A DNA stretch of 64,000 nucleotides, taken from Aporhodopirellula rubra (GTDB lineage: Bacteria > Planctomycetota > Planctomycetia > Pirellulales > Pirellulaceae). The DNA is taken from assembly GCF_014192335.1 (NCBI RefSeq), contig NZ_JACHXU010000013.1, positions 186,001 to 250,000 of the forward strand, written 5' to 3'. Below, one piece after another: positions 1-10,092 of the stretch (its first letter is position 1; each line of letters opens with the position of its first letter). Under the pieces are notes generated by a model. It had not been told where the DNA came from. It ran no database searches and saw nothing but the letters and a program-made list of their open reading frames with translations. Position numbers and translations under genes: made by a program.

Positions 1-614
1 CTGTGTTTGCTGACTTGATCGGCAGCACGAACGAAAACGGTGGCGGCGGTCGGGGCGGTCAACCCAATCCTCAGGACTTTATCGAAGCTCTGCGGGGCGG
101 CGGACGTGGTGGACGCGGCGGTGGTGGATCAGCCCAAGCGGCGCCGAAGAGCGAAGCGAGTAAGATTATCGTCGCGGTCGACGAACGCAGTAACTCACTG
201 GTCGTGACGGCGACCCCACAAAACTTACAATCAGTCCGTGAACTGGTAGAAACGCTCGATCAGCAAGGTCTCGAATCCGAACAACGCGTGGAAGTCATCG
301 CGATGGGTGGATCGGTTCGGCCGGAAATCATGCTGCAGGCGCTTCAGTCGGTGACCGGAAAACAGGCAACGACCGCTGATTCCACCTCCGGTGGCAGTTC
401 GTCGAGTAGTTCGACATCAGGCAATCCTTCATCGAGCCCAAGTTCGGCAGAAGAGGTTCAAAGAAGAATCGATTTCTTCCGCTCGCGGTTTGGCGGAGGC
501 GACGCCGGTCGCGGTGGTGATTCTGGACGTGGCGGGTCAACGCGCGGCGGAGGATCGACCCGCGGTGGCGGAGGAGGCGGTAACACAGGCGGCCGAGGAG
601 GGCGCGGAAGATGA
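1..614 (+). CDS. Secretin N-domain (NolW-like) protein, 3' part only
   Basis: The reading frame is open at the left edge of the window, so only the C-terminal ~203 residues are visible. Residues around 50-90 (from IIVAVDERSNSLVVTATP to ETLDQQG) match the NolW-like/secretin_N fold of GspD and PilQ proteins, and a second similar stretch begins at QRVEVIAMGG. No secretin channel domain is visible. The rest is low complexity: Gly/Arg-rich stretches before and after the fold (GGRGG type) and a Ser-rich linker. The stop overlaps the start of gspE by four bases (ATGA), so it is co-transcribed with the secretion ATPase. It is probably a periplasmic part of the same type II secretion/type IV pilus machine. 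The full architecture cannot be judged here. Confidence 0.75.
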   Translation, partial: VFADLIGSTNENGGGGRGGQPNPQDFIEALRGGGRGGRGGGGSAQAAPKSEASKIIVAVDERSNSLVVTATPQNLQSVRELVETLDQQGLESEQRVEVIAMGGSVRPEIMLQALQSVTGKQATTADSTSGGSSSSSSTSGNPSSSPSSAEEVQRRIDFFRSRFGGGDAGRGGDSGRGGSTRGGGSTRGGGGGGNTGGRGGRGR

Positions 615-2302
615 TCATGCACGCGGCGGAAATTTTGTGCAGGCGAGGTCTGCTTACATCCCAACAACTCGAACAAAGTCGTAACGGCGACCCGGCGTCG
701 ATCGTCGATAATGCGGTGTCTTTGGGATACGTCTCCGCCCGTGCAGCGCTCGAGGCGATCGCGGACGAAGTCGGGTTGGACTTCATCGATCTGCGTACCG
801 CCGAAATTGATCTGACCGCGTTGCAAGGTTTTCCTCAAAAGCTGATCTATCGGCATTCGCTGTTCCCAATCGGTTGGGCCGACGGTGGATTGCGAGTTGC
901 GACGCCTGACCCGTTCGATTTGTATCCGCTCGATGAAGCGTGTGCGGCGACTGGAAAAACCGTCACGCCGGTGGTTGCCGAGCGGGCCGAGATCAACCGT
1001 CTCGTTAAGAAACATTTGGGCGTCGGTAGCGAAACGATCGAAGGCCTCGTTGCCGCGGCGGGCGACGAAGAGATCGAACTGCTCGAAAGCATCGAGACCG
1101 ACGGCAGTGAACTCAGCGAGATGGCTCAGGAAGCATCCGTTGTTCGGTTGGTTAACGAGATTTTGACCGAAGCGGTTGATTCACGCGCGAGTGACATTCA
1201 CATCGAATCGCAGTCCGACGGGTTAGTGATTCGGTATCGGATCGATGGGATTTTGCACCCGCAACCGGTGCCGCCGGAAATCAACCGGTTTCAAGCGGCG
1301 ATCATCAGCCGTTTGAAAATCATGGCTCGGTTGAACATCGCTGAAAAACGTTTGCCGCAGGACGGTCGCATTCGCCTCCGCGTTCACGGGCGCGAGGTCG
1401 ACATTCGTTTGAGTGTGATCCCGATGATCCACGGCGAAGGCCTCGTCATGCGTGTGCTCGATAAGTCGTCGATGGTCTTCGATCTGAAAGGATTGGGGAT
1501 GTCGGAAGAAATCTACAGCCGGTTCAAGAATTTGATCCGGATGCCGCACGGAATCGTTCTCGTTACGGGCCCAACGGGGAGTGGTAAAACGACGACGCTG
1601 TACAGCAGTCTGTTGGAGATCAAGAGTCCTGAGAACAAGATCATCACAACGGAAGATCCGGTAGAGTATCAACTCGATGGGATCAACCAAATTCAAGTCC
1701 ACTCCAAGATCGGCCTGACGTTCGCCGCGTCGCTGCGGAGCATCCTGCGTCACGACCCTGATATTGTTCTGGTCGGGGAAATTCGAGACTTGGAAACGGC
1801 CGAGAACGCGACTCAGGCGTCGCTCACCGGTCACCTCGTGTTTAGCACGTTGCACACCAACGACGCCGCGGGTGCGTTCACCCGGATGGTCGACATGGGT
1901 GTCGAACCGTTCTTGGTCGCGGGGACGGTGGAAGCCGTCATGGCCCAGCGATTGTTGCGACGACTCTGTCCGCATTGCAAAGAAGCCTACCAACCTGATC
2001 AGGCCGAATTGCCGAAGGATTTCCCCTTCGACGAGCTCGCCGGCGGGCCGCTGTATCGCAGCGTTGGGTGTCGCGAATGTCGAAACGTTGGGTACTCGGG
2101 GCGTCTGGGGATCTACGAATTGCTGGTGTCGAGCGAGCCGATTCGCGAACTCGCCCAAGCACGAGCGAGCAGTTGGGACATTCGCCGCGCCGCCGTTGCC
2201 GAAGGAATGCGAACCTTGCGAATGGATGCGTGGGACAAAGCCGTTGTCGGCGTGACCAGCATCGACGAAGTGTTGCGTGTTACCAAAGGCGAAGCCCTCT
2301 AG
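611..2302 (+). CDS. gspE: Type II secretion/type IV pilus assembly ATPase GspE/PilB
   Basis: A 563-residue cytoplasmic AAA-like ATPase that powers pseudopilus assembly. The N-terminal ~150 residues resemble the GspE/MshE N-domain. The core carries Walker A at residues 320-327 (GPTGSGKT), an Asp box (ITTEDPVEYQ), Walker B (DPDIVLVGEIRD) and the His box (FSTLHTND). The C-terminal zinc-binding tetracysteine of GspE is present at C453/C456 and C487/C490. The length is normal for the family. The ATG at 611 overlaps the upstream stop by four bases, and gspF follows after 92 bases. PilB is the alternative name; neighbours do not separate the two systems, but the DUF1559 pseudopilin-like genes in this window are plausible clients. 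Confidence 0.95.
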   Translation: MIMHAAEILCRRGLLTSQQLEQSRNGDPASIVDNAVSLGYVSARAALEAIADEVGLDFIDLRTAEIDLTALQGFPQKLIYRHSLFPIGWADGGLRVATPDPFDLYPLDEACAATGKTVTPVVAERAEINRLVKKHLGVGSETIEGLVAAAGDEEIELLESIETDGSELSEMAQEASVVRLVNEILTEAVDSRASDIHIESQSDGLVIRYRIDGILHPQPVPPEINRFQAAIISRLKIMARLNIAEKRLPQDGRIRLRVHGREVDIRLSVIPMIHGEGLVMRVLDKSSMVFDLKGLGMSEEIYSRFKNLIRMPHGIVLVTGPTGSGKTTTLYSSLLEIKSPENKIITTEDPVEYQLDGINQIQVHSKIGLTFAASLRSILRHDPDIVLVGEIRDLETAENATQASLTGHLVFSTLHTNDAAGAFTRMVDMGVEPFLVAGTVEAVMAQRLLRRLCPHCKEAYQPDQAELPKDFPFDELAGGPLYRSVGCRECRNVGYSGRLGIYELLVSSEPIRELAQARASSWDIRRAAVAEGMRTLRMDAWDKAVVGVTSIDEVLRVTKGEAL

Positions 2303-2394
2303 ACGTGCAAACACGGCACGCCACCGTTATCCTGGCGAACGCTGTTTGTCTTTCCCGATCACGTTCCCCCTCATTAACAGTTACGTAGCCACCG

Positions 2395-3606
2395 GTGCCT
2401 TCCTTCACATATTCCGCTCGCGATCTGTCCGGTAAAATGGTGACTGGCACCATTGAGGCGGGAACCGCGCGCGAGGCGACTTCACTGCTCTCGGGCAAGG
2501 AACTGTTTCCGACCAAGATTGTTGAACAGGCGTCGGCCAGTTCGGGTTTATTTGGCGGACGTCGGAAGAAGGTCAAGGGCCAAACGATGGCCACTTTCTA
2601 CGGCCAATTGGCGTCGTTGCTGCGCAGCGGTGTGCCGATGATCCGGTCGCTGACTCTGTTGGGTAACCAGTCGACCGAGCCCGTCTTGAGCGAGGTGATG
2701 ACGGAGATCAAAGCCCGTGTCGAAGACGGGGAAACCCTGGGCGACGCGATGGCACGCTACCCCGGTGTCTTCAGTGACATGGGCATCAACATGGTCCGCG
2801 CCGGAACCGAAGGCGGGTTCCTGGAAGATGCGTTGGACCGAGTGAGCGTGTTCACCGAATTGCAAGAAGACCTCAAGGGCCGGACCGTCAGTGCGATGGC
2901 ATACCCGACGTTCCTGTTCGCGGTCGGTACCGTGGTCGTTTCGGGATTGTTGGTGTTCTTCGTCCCGAAATTCGATATGCTGTTTGATCGGCTTCGCAAG
3001 AAAGGTGAGATGCCCGTGATGACGGAATGGCTGCTCGTGTTCAGTCACTTTTTGCAGAGCTACGGCATCTTCATTTTGCTCGCCCTCGTCGCTGGTGTTG
3101 TTGCCCTTCGCATGCATTTGCAAACGGACGTGGGGAAAGATCGCGCGGATCGGTTCAAGTTGAAAATTCCGGTTCTCGGTGACATCTTGATGAACCTCTC
3201 GGTGGCCCGTTTCTGTCGCGTGCTCGGCACGTTGCTGGGAAACGGTGTGCCGATCATCAAATCGTTGGACATCAGTCGCAGCGCAACGGGTAACCGTTTG
3301 CTCAGTCAATCGATCGGCGATGCGACCGACAACATCCGCAGTGGCGAGAGCCTCGCCAAACCGCTGGGCGATTCGGGCTATTTCCCGATGGCCGTGGTCG
3401 AGATGATCAAGGTCGGTGAGGAAAGTAACTCGCTCGATCGCGTGTTGCCCGAAATTGCTGACTCGCTGGAGAAGCGGACCTTCCGCCGGCTCGACCTGTT
3501 CGTCCGATTGCTCGAACCGATCATGTTGCTGATCATGGCGATCATGGTTCTCGCGGTCGTGCTCGCGTTGCTCGTGCCAGTGCTCAAGAGCAGCACGACG
3601 CTGTAG
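2395..3606 (+). CDS. gspF: Type II secretion/type IV pilus inner-membrane platform protein GspF/PilC
   Basis: 403 residues with two copies of the T2SSF domain (about 65-190 and 270-395). Each ends in hydrophobic segments, giving three membrane spans (about 170-190, 220-240 and 375-395). The N-terminus (PSFTYSARDLSGKMVTGTIE) is typical of GspF/PilC. The start is GTG at 2395; no ATG lies in a better place. It is the third gene of the secretin-gspE-gspF run and forms the platform that GspE acts on. A short perfect hairpin (AGACGG/CCGTCT, 3605-3621) overlaps the stop codon but has no T-run. Confidence 0.94.
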   Translation: MPSFTYSARDLSGKMVTGTIEAGTAREATSLLSGKELFPTKIVEQASASSGLFGGRRKKVKGQTMATFYGQLASLLRSGVPMIRSLTLLGNQSTEPVLSEVMTEIKARVEDGETLGDAMARYPGVFSDMGINMVRAGTEGGFLEDALDRVSVFTELQEDLKGRTVSAMAYPTFLFAVGTVVVSGLLVFFVPKFDMLFDRLRKKGEMPVMTEWLLVFSHFLQSYGIFILLALVAGVVALRMHLQTDVGKDRADRFKLKIPVLGDILMNLSVARFCRVLGTLLGNGVPIIKSLDISRSATGNRLLSQSIGDATDNIRSGESLAKPLGDSGYFPMAVVEMIKVGEESNSLDRVLPEIADSLEKRTFRRLDLFVRLLEPIMLLIMAIMVLAVVLALLVPVLKSSTTL

Positions 3607-4004
3607 ACGGACTTGCCGTCTCAGGACTCTCTCTCGTTTGCCTCCTGATGTGCCTCTTCACGTGCCTCGGCCCGTGAAGGCGATGATTCGTCGTCAATCG
3701 CCGCGGGCTGCTGTCCGGGCGGGAGGCTGCCCCCTGCGGGCAAAATGGCATGGCGGCTGTGGTTTTGCTCGTGGTTCGCTCGGCGGACGGCTTTGGGGCT
3801 GCGAATTCGTGGCTATAAATTCGGGGCTGCGGATCGGGGCCCTACGTCGCTTTCTCCAGTGCATGCCTTCCCTCGATGGGGAATTGAGGCGGCTGAAAGC
3901 AACGAATAGGGGGAATGGGATGTTTGCAATGGTCGTGAGGGCATTTAGGATGTCAGGGTTTGATCATCCCCCCCTTTCTGACGACTCCTGCAATATCTGC
4001 TGTT
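3607..4004 (+). other. Intergenic region, no gene recognised
   Basis: 398 bases between gspF and the LEPR-XLL gene. It opens with the small hairpin at 3605-3621. The one longer open frame here (from 3638) has no recognisable protein character and runs into the next gene in another frame. No clear promoter was seen. Confidence 0.5.
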
Positions 4005-7000
4005 ATGAAACGCTCCTTTTTGGGCCGTCGCTCACGAAAAACGAACCCGCTGGACACGCATGCACACCCGGGGTGGTCGATCACCCGTTTGGAACCTCGC
4101 CGAATGCTGGCTGGGGATGCGGGGGCGGAGGTCGCGGTTGCGATTGAATCTGGTTGTTCGGATGTCGATGTGGCCGAAGAGATTAGCGCGTCCGATGTCG
4201 CCATTTCTCAGAACGCGCCGACCGAGATTGCGTTCATCGATTCCGGTGTCGAGATGCACGATCAACTCGCCCAATGGGTGCGTGATGGTGTGGAGGTTGT
4301 CGTGATCGATTCCTCGTCCGATGCGATCTCGCAAATGGACGCGGTAATCCAAAAGCGATCCAACATTGCGGCGGTGCACGTGGTCTCGCATGGCGCCGCC
4401 GGTGAGCTTCGGATCGCTGGTCAGACGCTGGATTCGACGACGTTGCAATCGAACTCGGGTGTCATGGAATCATGGGCCGCGCACTTGACCGAGAACGCGG
4501 ATGTCTTGCTCTACGGTTGCGACGTCGGTGCGGGCGGTGAAGGTCAACGGTTTGTGCAGTTGTTGGCGAACCAAACGGGGGCGGATGTTGCGGCATCGAT
4601 TGACACGACCGGTTCGAACAGGCTCGGCGGTGACTGGAATTTGGAGCTGACAACGGGATCGGTGGAATCTGCGTTACTCGCAACGGCATCGCATCTCGAT
4701 CGTGTTTCCTCCGTGCTGCCCATCACGGTCTTTGCAGCCGGAGCGACGGGTGAGGAACAGATGCAGTTGGAGATCGACGGAACGATCGTGCAAACGTGGA
4801 ACAATGTTGCCGGAGATGCCGATGGTGGTGTCTTCCAAGAGTTCACATATAACGGCGCACCCGATGCAACGGCGGACCAAGTGCGTGTGCTCTTTAGTAA
4901 CGATGCGTACGAACCGGCTCTGAACCTTGACCGCAATCTGCGAGTCGATCGCGTCGTCGTCAACGGAAACACGGTGCAGTCAGAAGACCCACTCGTTTTC
5001 GGCACCGGGACATGGTTGCCCGCCGACGGGATCGCACCAGGATACCGGCAGAGTGAATGGATTCATGGCAACGGTTACTTTCAATACTTTGACAATTCCG
5101 AATTGCCCAGCGCGATATCCATCTTTGCCGCCGGAAATGAAAACAGCGAGCGGATGGAGTTGTGGATCGACGGATCACTCGCGCAGACCTGGAACAACAT
5201 CGGCGGCGATGCCGACGCCAGGGAATTCGTGCGATACGATTTCACCGCCGATTCTCAGGTCAGTATCGATCAAATCATGATCCGATTCACCAACGACCTT
5301 TACGAAAACGACGGGGAAGTCGATCGGAACTTGCGGATTGACCGGGTGGTTATCGACGGTGCCGTTTATGAAACCGAGGCACCGGATGTGTTTTCAACCG
5401 GTACGTACCAGGGTGACACCATCACTCCTGGTTACAAGCAAGCTGAAACGTTGCACATCAACGGTTACTTCCAATACGGAAGCACGTTGAACCCGGGTGT
5501 GGTATCGCTGCAGACGAGCAACGTGAACGTCGATGAAGACGCCGGGACGGTCAGTATCGAAGTCGTGCGAACCGGCGGCAGTGACGGTGAGATCACGGTC
5601 GACTATGAAACTCAAGACGGAACGGCGATCGGTGGAGCCGACTATGTCAGCAAGCAGGGGACACTGACGTTCGCGAACGGGGAGACCACGCAGTCGATCG
5701 TGATCACGTTGACCGATGACAACACGATTGAAGCAAACGAGTCGTTCAATGTCACGATCGACAACGTGACCGGCGGAGCAACGTTGTTGGTCCCACGCAC
5801 CGCGACGGTAACGATCGTTGACGACGAAGTGACTTTGCCGAGCTATTCTGACTTCAGTTCGGTCGCGGGTTTGGAACTCAACGGGGATGCCCGCCGCACT
5901 TCAAATGCGTTGGAACTGACAACGGATAATTTGAATCGCGCCGGCAGTGCATTTTACACCTCACCAATCAAACTCGATCAGAATGCGTCCTTCCGTTCGG
6001 CGTTTAGTTTCGACATCACCGGTGGTGGTGGGGCCAACGGTGCCGACGGATTTACATTCACCATCCAGAATGACCCGCGGGGTGCCGACGCATTAGGTGC
6101 CAACGGAGGGCGAATGGGATATGAAGGGATCACGAACTCCGTTGCTGTTGAGTTCGACACCTACCGCAACGGTGATCTCGAAGTCAACGCGAATCATGTC
6201 TCCATTATCTCGGGAACCATCTTCGATAGTTTGCGAACGGTGATTCCCGACATCGATTTGAATGACGGTGGTCGTTACTACGTGTGGGTCGACTACAACG
6301 GTGTCAGTGATAATCTTTCGGTGTATCTTGCCTCGACTCCGGACAAGCCCGCGTTGGCGTTGATGAAAGCCACGGTTGATTTGGCGGACATCGTGGGTGA
6401 CACGGGGTACGTCGGGTTCACCGCGGGTACCGGTGGGCTCGATAATTCCCATCGGATTCATCAATGGACGCTCGATCAGCAAGCCCCCGCGTTGGATCCG
6501 CCTGCTGAGCAACCGGACACGGTCTATTCGTTAACGTTGGCCGCGGGGCTGAATCAACCAACCGCGATCGATTGGTTGCCCGATGGCACCATCTTGATCG
6601 CCGAAAAGGGCGGCGTGGTGAAGGCCCGCGTGGGCGAGGGAATTGCGGCGACGCCATTCATCGACATCTCGGCGATGGTCAATGGGACACGCGACCGCGG
6701 ACTACTCGACATTGCAGTGCATCCTGACTTTGTGAACAACCCGTACGTCTATCTGTTGTTCACTTACGATCCGCCGGAAGTTTACAACCAAGCGGCGGGA
6801 ACGCTGGCCGGTCCGAACGGCAACGGCAACCGGGCCGGTCGATTGATCCGAGTGACGGCCGATGTGAACAACGGATACCACACCGCCGTGGCGGGCAGCG
6901 AAGTCGTCTTGTTGGGCAGCAATAGCACGTGGGACAACTTCAACGGTTTCGCCAACAGCACGTTTGACTTCACCGAACCGCCCGCGGGTGAGTTGCCCGA

Positions 7001-7781
7001 CGGAACGTTCATCGAAGACTTTATTGCGAGCGACAGTGAATCGCACACCGTCGGGGCACTGGCGTTTGCCAACGATGGGACACTGTTTGTTTCGATCGGC
7101 GACGGCGCGAGTTATAACCGAGTCGATGTTCGGGCTGATCGGGTGCAAGACATTGATAGCCTTTCGGGCAAGGTGTTGCGGATCGATCCCATCACGGGAG
7201 AAGGTTTGGCTGACAATCCGTTTTACAACGGTGATGCCGATGCGAACCGAAGCAAGGTCTATCAGTTGGGACTCCGAAACCCGTTCCGCATGTCGGTCGA
7301 TCCGGTAACCGGGCAACTCTATGTCGGTGATGTCGGTTGGACTAAGTGGGAAGAGATTAATGCGGCGGATGCCGGTGCCAACTTCGGTTGGCCGTTCTAC
7401 GAAGGCGGCAGCGGGACGAGTCTGGTGAACGTTGGTTACCGTGATACGCCGGAAGGTCAAGCGTTCTTTGCCCAGAGCGTGGACGTCGAAGCATCGATCT
7501 ACGGGCTCAATCATCAAACCGATGGGATCAACGCGATCGTGATGGGTGACGTCTATCGCGGAACGTTCTATGGCGATGAGTACGATGGCGATCTGTTTTT
7601 CAATGATCTCGGGCAAGGCATCGTGCGACACGCGTCGATCGATGCCTCCGGCAACGTCGTTGACGTTCAAACTTTCGTAACCGGTGCAAACGTTGTTGTC
7701 GCGATCAGTCAAGGTCCCGACGGCGCGTTGTATTATGTCGATTTGGATGACGGCCGCGTCGGTCGGTGGGAACTGGTGTAG
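4005..7781 (+). CDS. LEPR-XLL multidomain exoprotein: DUF4347, two xylan-binding-like modules, Calx-beta, lectin-like and sorbosone-dehydrogenase-like domains
   Basis: 1258 residues from the ATG at 4005; an upstream TTG at 3960 would add 15 residues. The N-terminus carries the planctomycete LEPR-XLL sorting motif (LEPRRML, residues 29-35). Then follow DUF4347 (about 73-220, with VVSHG and LLYGCDVG) and two related modules resembling calcium-dependent xylan-binding CBMs (about 238-350 and 370-490, each with FAAG...WNN and DRNLRVDRVV/DRNLRIDRVV). Next are a Calx-beta domain (about 500-610), an L-type-lectin-like domain (about 611-815) and a C-terminal glucose/sorbosone dehydrogenase-type beta-propeller (about 839-1258, with GLRNPFRMSVDP and GDVGWTKWEEIN). 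It is probably exported or cell-surface, binding polysaccharide and oxidising a sugar; the catalytic role is inferred from the family only. Confidence 0.9.
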   Translation: MKRSFLGRRSRKTNPLDTHAHPGWSITRLEPRRMLAGDAGAEVAVAIESGCSDVDVAEEISASDVAISQNAPTEIAFIDSGVEMHDQLAQWVRDGVEVVVIDSSSDAISQMDAVIQKRSNIAAVHVVSHGAAGELRIAGQTLDSTTLQSNSGVMESWAAHLTENADVLLYGCDVGAGGEGQRFVQLLANQTGADVAASIDTTGSNRLGGDWNLELTTGSVESALLATASHLDRVSSVLPITVFAAGATGEEQMQLEIDGTIVQTWNNVAGDADGGVFQEFTYNGAPDATADQVRVLFSNDAYEPALNLDRNLRVDRVVVNGNTVQSEDPLVFGTGTWLPADGIAPGYRQSEWIHGNGYFQYFDNSELPSAISIFAAGNENSERMELWIDGSLAQTWNNIGGDADAREFVRYDFTADSQVSIDQIMIRFTNDLYENDGEVDRNLRIDRVVIDGAVYETEAPDVFSTGTYQGDTITPGYKQAETLHINGYFQYGSTLNPGVVSLQTSNVNVDEDAGTVSIEVVRTGGSDGEITVDYETQDGTAIGGADYVSKQGTLTFANGETTQSIVITLTDDNTIEANESFNVTIDNVTGGATLLVPRTATVTIVDDEVTLPSYSDFSSVAGLELNGDARRTSNALELTTDNLNRAGSAFYTSPIKLDQNASFRSAFSFDITGGGGANGADGFTFTIQNDPRGADALGANGGRMGYEGITNSVAVEFDTYRNGDLEVNANHVSIISGTIFDSLRTVIPDIDLNDGGRYYVWVDYNGVSDNLSVYLASTPDKPALALMKATVDLADIVGDTGYVGFTAGTGGLDNSHRIHQWTLDQQAPALDPPAEQPDTVYSLTLAAGLNQPTAIDWLPDGTILIAEKGGVVKARVGEGIAATPFIDISAMVNGTRDRGLLDIAVHPDFVNNPYVYLLFTYDPPEVYNQAAGTLAGPNGNGNRAGRLIRVTADVNNGYHTAVAGSEVVLLGSNSTWDNFNGFANSTFDFTEPPAGELPDGTFIEDFIASDSESHTVGALAFANDGTLFVSIGDGASYNRVDVRADRVQDIDSLSGKVLRIDPITGEGLADNPFYNGDADANRSKVYQLGLRNPFRMSVDPVTGQLYVGDVGWTKWEEINAADAGANFGWPFYEGGSGTSLVNVGYRDTPEGQAFFAQSVDVEASIYGLNHQTDGINAIVMGDVYRGTFYGDEYDGDLFFNDLGQGIVRHASIDASGNVVDVQTFVTGANVVVAISQGPDGALYYVDLDDGRVGRWELV

Positions 7782-8394
7782 TGTGCATCGATCATTGATG
7801 TCGGATGATCGTCGGTATCGGGATGGACAGAGCGTTTGATGGAAAACATAGTTTCTTTTTCGAGTCATTCCTTCGGCGAACGAGAAGGCAATTCACGAAC
7901 AGATCGCGTTGCCAGCGTGATCGCGAGCCGCACGATCTTTGCCTGATCCTTGCCCGGCACGTTGCCACTGCCTATTAATAACTCGACGCCAAAGAGATTC
8001 GGCAGCCTTGCGAATGTGTGAGGTTTTGTGTTTCACAACGAATGATGTGAAACACGTTTCGAGTCCGAACTCTTTCTCAGCGCAGCGGACGCGCTAGCAA
8101 ATCCGGAAGACCGCCCCCGCTTTAATCGAACCCCGTTTCGCTTTTGTGGGGGCGACTTCGCTCGCCAAATTCTTGAGACAACGTCAGCGTATGTTCGTCT
8201 CTTGATCGTCCCAATCCGATCGATCGTACCCGCACAGGTGGGGTGGTTCGGGTCAGTGGAAATGGAGCGATTTTTTTTCGGCGCGGTTTTTTGACCGGGC
8301 ACAAATCGTGACCTAAGTTTGCTCAGCCGCGTCTTCTAGAGTGTCGATTTCGCGGCGGTCCCCCAATGCCCAGACACTCCAATGGATATTCCGT
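7782..8394 (+). other. Intergenic region, no gene recognised
   Basis: 613 bases between the LEPR-XLL gene and the S41 protease. Short open frames on the minus strand (8033-8304) are Arg/Lys-rich and not protein-like. T-rich runs at about 8271-8295 could be part of a promoter or terminator, but no clear hairpin precedes them. Confidence 0.45.
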
Positions 8395-10092
8395 ATGGAT
8401 TTATTGTCAAGCGTATCGTGTTGTCCTCCGCGTCGTTGTCGACGCGTGGGGATTGCGTTGGGATCGTTGGTTCTATTCTCGGCGATTCAGTTTTCATTGA
8501 TGACGCACGCCGGTGCCGCTGACGCGACGCCCGGTGGTGTTGGCAATGCGGTACAAACGCTCGACGGACAATCTGCTCGTGACCGTTCGCTCGAAGACGG
8601 TTTGGCTCTCGAACGGGCGGGACAGTGGGGCGATGCGATCGATCACTACGATGCGGCTACTCGGGCGTATCCGGAAGATCGGATTTTATATCAGCGGCTG
8701 TTGATCAGCCGTTTGCACTTTGACGTCAAACGACGCTACGAAGATAAAACGTACCTGGCGAGTATTCGCGAGATGACCACGTCGCAGACGTTGGATCTGT
8801 ACAGCGAGATTCTTGCGAATCTGCAAACTCATTATGTCGAAACCATCGAATGGTCGCGTGTGTTGCTGCACGGTACCGCCGCATTGGAAGTCGCGTTGAC
8901 CGAACCCGCGTTCGTTGACCGCGTCGTCGGCGCTGACAAACGCGAGCGTATCGAAGCGTTCCGTCAAGCAATCCACCATCGCATCGCCGAACGCTCGACA
9001 CAGAGCCGGTTTGATTTGCGATCCACGGTCGGCTTGGTCGCCACCATGGCACACGAAGAACTCGGGGTTGCCGGTACCGCCACCGTGCTCGAATATGTCA
9101 GCGGTGCGGTCTCAACGCTCGATACCTACACACGATTGCTGTCGCCGGGCCAACTCGATGAGATGTTCTCGACGATCGAAGGCAACTTCGTCGGACTCGG
9201 TGTCGAACTAAAGGCCGCAGAGAAATCGCTGCTGATCCTGTCGGTAATCCCGGGTGGACCGGCCGCGGAAGCTGGGATCGTTGCTGGAGATCGGATCTTG
9301 GCCGTTGGTGCCAATCGTGCTGATGAGCAAGACCCTGACTACATCGCTGACTTATTACGTGGACCTGAGGGAACCGCCGCGAGGTTGACGATTCTTAGTG
9401 CGGATCATTCGCAGCGAGAGTTGATGGTAACACGTCGACGTGTCGATGTTCCTTGTGTCGAGAACGTTCACATCGTTGATCGTGCGAAGGGGATCGGTTA
9501 CTTCCGATTGACTAACTTCCAAAAGACGACGCCACGTGAAGTCGAGCAAGCTTTGTGGGCGTTGCATCGTGACGGGATGCGGTCGTTGGTGATGGATTTG
9601 CGAGACAACCCCGGTGGGCTGCTGTCGGCGGCCGTCGAGGTGGCGGATCGATTCATGAGCGATGGCCGGATCGTGACAACGCGTGGTCGCAACGCACGTG
9701 AAAACTTTGACTACGCCGCTCATCGTCCCAACACGTGGGACGTGCCGATGGTGGTGTTGATCGATCGCAACAGTGCGAGTGCCAGTGAGATTTTCTCTGG
9801 TGCGATCCACGACAGCGAGCGTGGGGCCGTGATCGGCGAAACGAGTTATGGCAAGGGCAGCGTGCAAGGTATCTTCCGGATGCAATCGGCGAAGTTTGGT
9901 CTGTGTTTGACGACGGCGAAGTTCTACTCCCCGAGCGGGAAAGCGATCAGCCGAAACGGCGTGGAACCCAACATCGTCGTGCCTCCAACCTACATCGCGG
10001 CCCGACCCGACGACCAAGGTCGTTTGACAACCGAGTTGGATGATTCGGTCTTGCAAAAAGCAATCGAACACCTCAGTGCAGCGGGCTTCTGA
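8395..10092 (+). CDS. S41 family C-terminal processing peptidase with PDZ domain
   Basis: 565 residues from the ATG at 8395; a GTG at 8341 in the same frame would add 18 residues. A signal peptide/anchor is visible (VGIALGSLVLFSAIQF, cleavage near AGAADA). An N-terminal helical region is followed by a PDZ domain (about 265-345, GNFVGLGVELK to ILAVGANRAD) and the S41 catalytic domain. The Ser-Lys dyad is the middle Ser of NSASASEIF (S462) and K487 in SYGKGSVQG, 25 residues apart as in E. coli Tsp. It is a periplasmic protease cutting near the C-termini of substrates. It appears monocistronic. Confidence 0.92.
   Translation: MDLLSSVSCCPPRRCRRVGIALGSLVLFSAIQFSLMTHAGAADATPGGVGNAVQTLDGQSARDRSLEDGLALERAGQWGDAIDHYDAATRAYPEDRILYQRLLISRLHFDVKRRYEDKTYLASIREMTTSQTLDLYSEILANLQTHYVETIEWSRVLLHGTAALEVALTEPAFVDRVVGADKRERIEAFRQAIHHRIAERSTQSRFDLRSTVGLVATMAHEELGVAGTATVLEYVSGAVSTLDTYTRLLSPGQLDEMFSTIEGNFVGLGVELKAAEKSLLILSVIPGGPAAEAGIVAGDRILAVGANRADEQDPDYIADLLRGPEGTAARLTILSADHSQRELMVTRRRVDVPCVENVHIVDRAKGIGYFRLTNFQKTTPREVEQALWALHRDGMRSLVMDLRDNPGGLLSAAVEVADRFMSDGRIVTTRGRNARENFDYAAHRPNTWDVPMVVLIDRNSASASEIFSGAIHDSERGAVIGETSYGKGSVQGIFRMQSAKFGLCLTTAKFYSPSGKAISRNGVEPNIVVPPTYIAARPDDQGRLTTELDDSVLQKAIEHLSAAGF

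Noticed and set aside
1223-2314. 363-codon minus-strand open frame opposite gspE
   Set aside because: It lies wholly within gspE on the other strand and has no recognisable domain.
6702-7868. 388-codon minus-strand open frame opposite the LEPR-XLL gene
   Set aside because: Antisense of the sorbosone-dehydrogenase-like domain, with no protein-like features.
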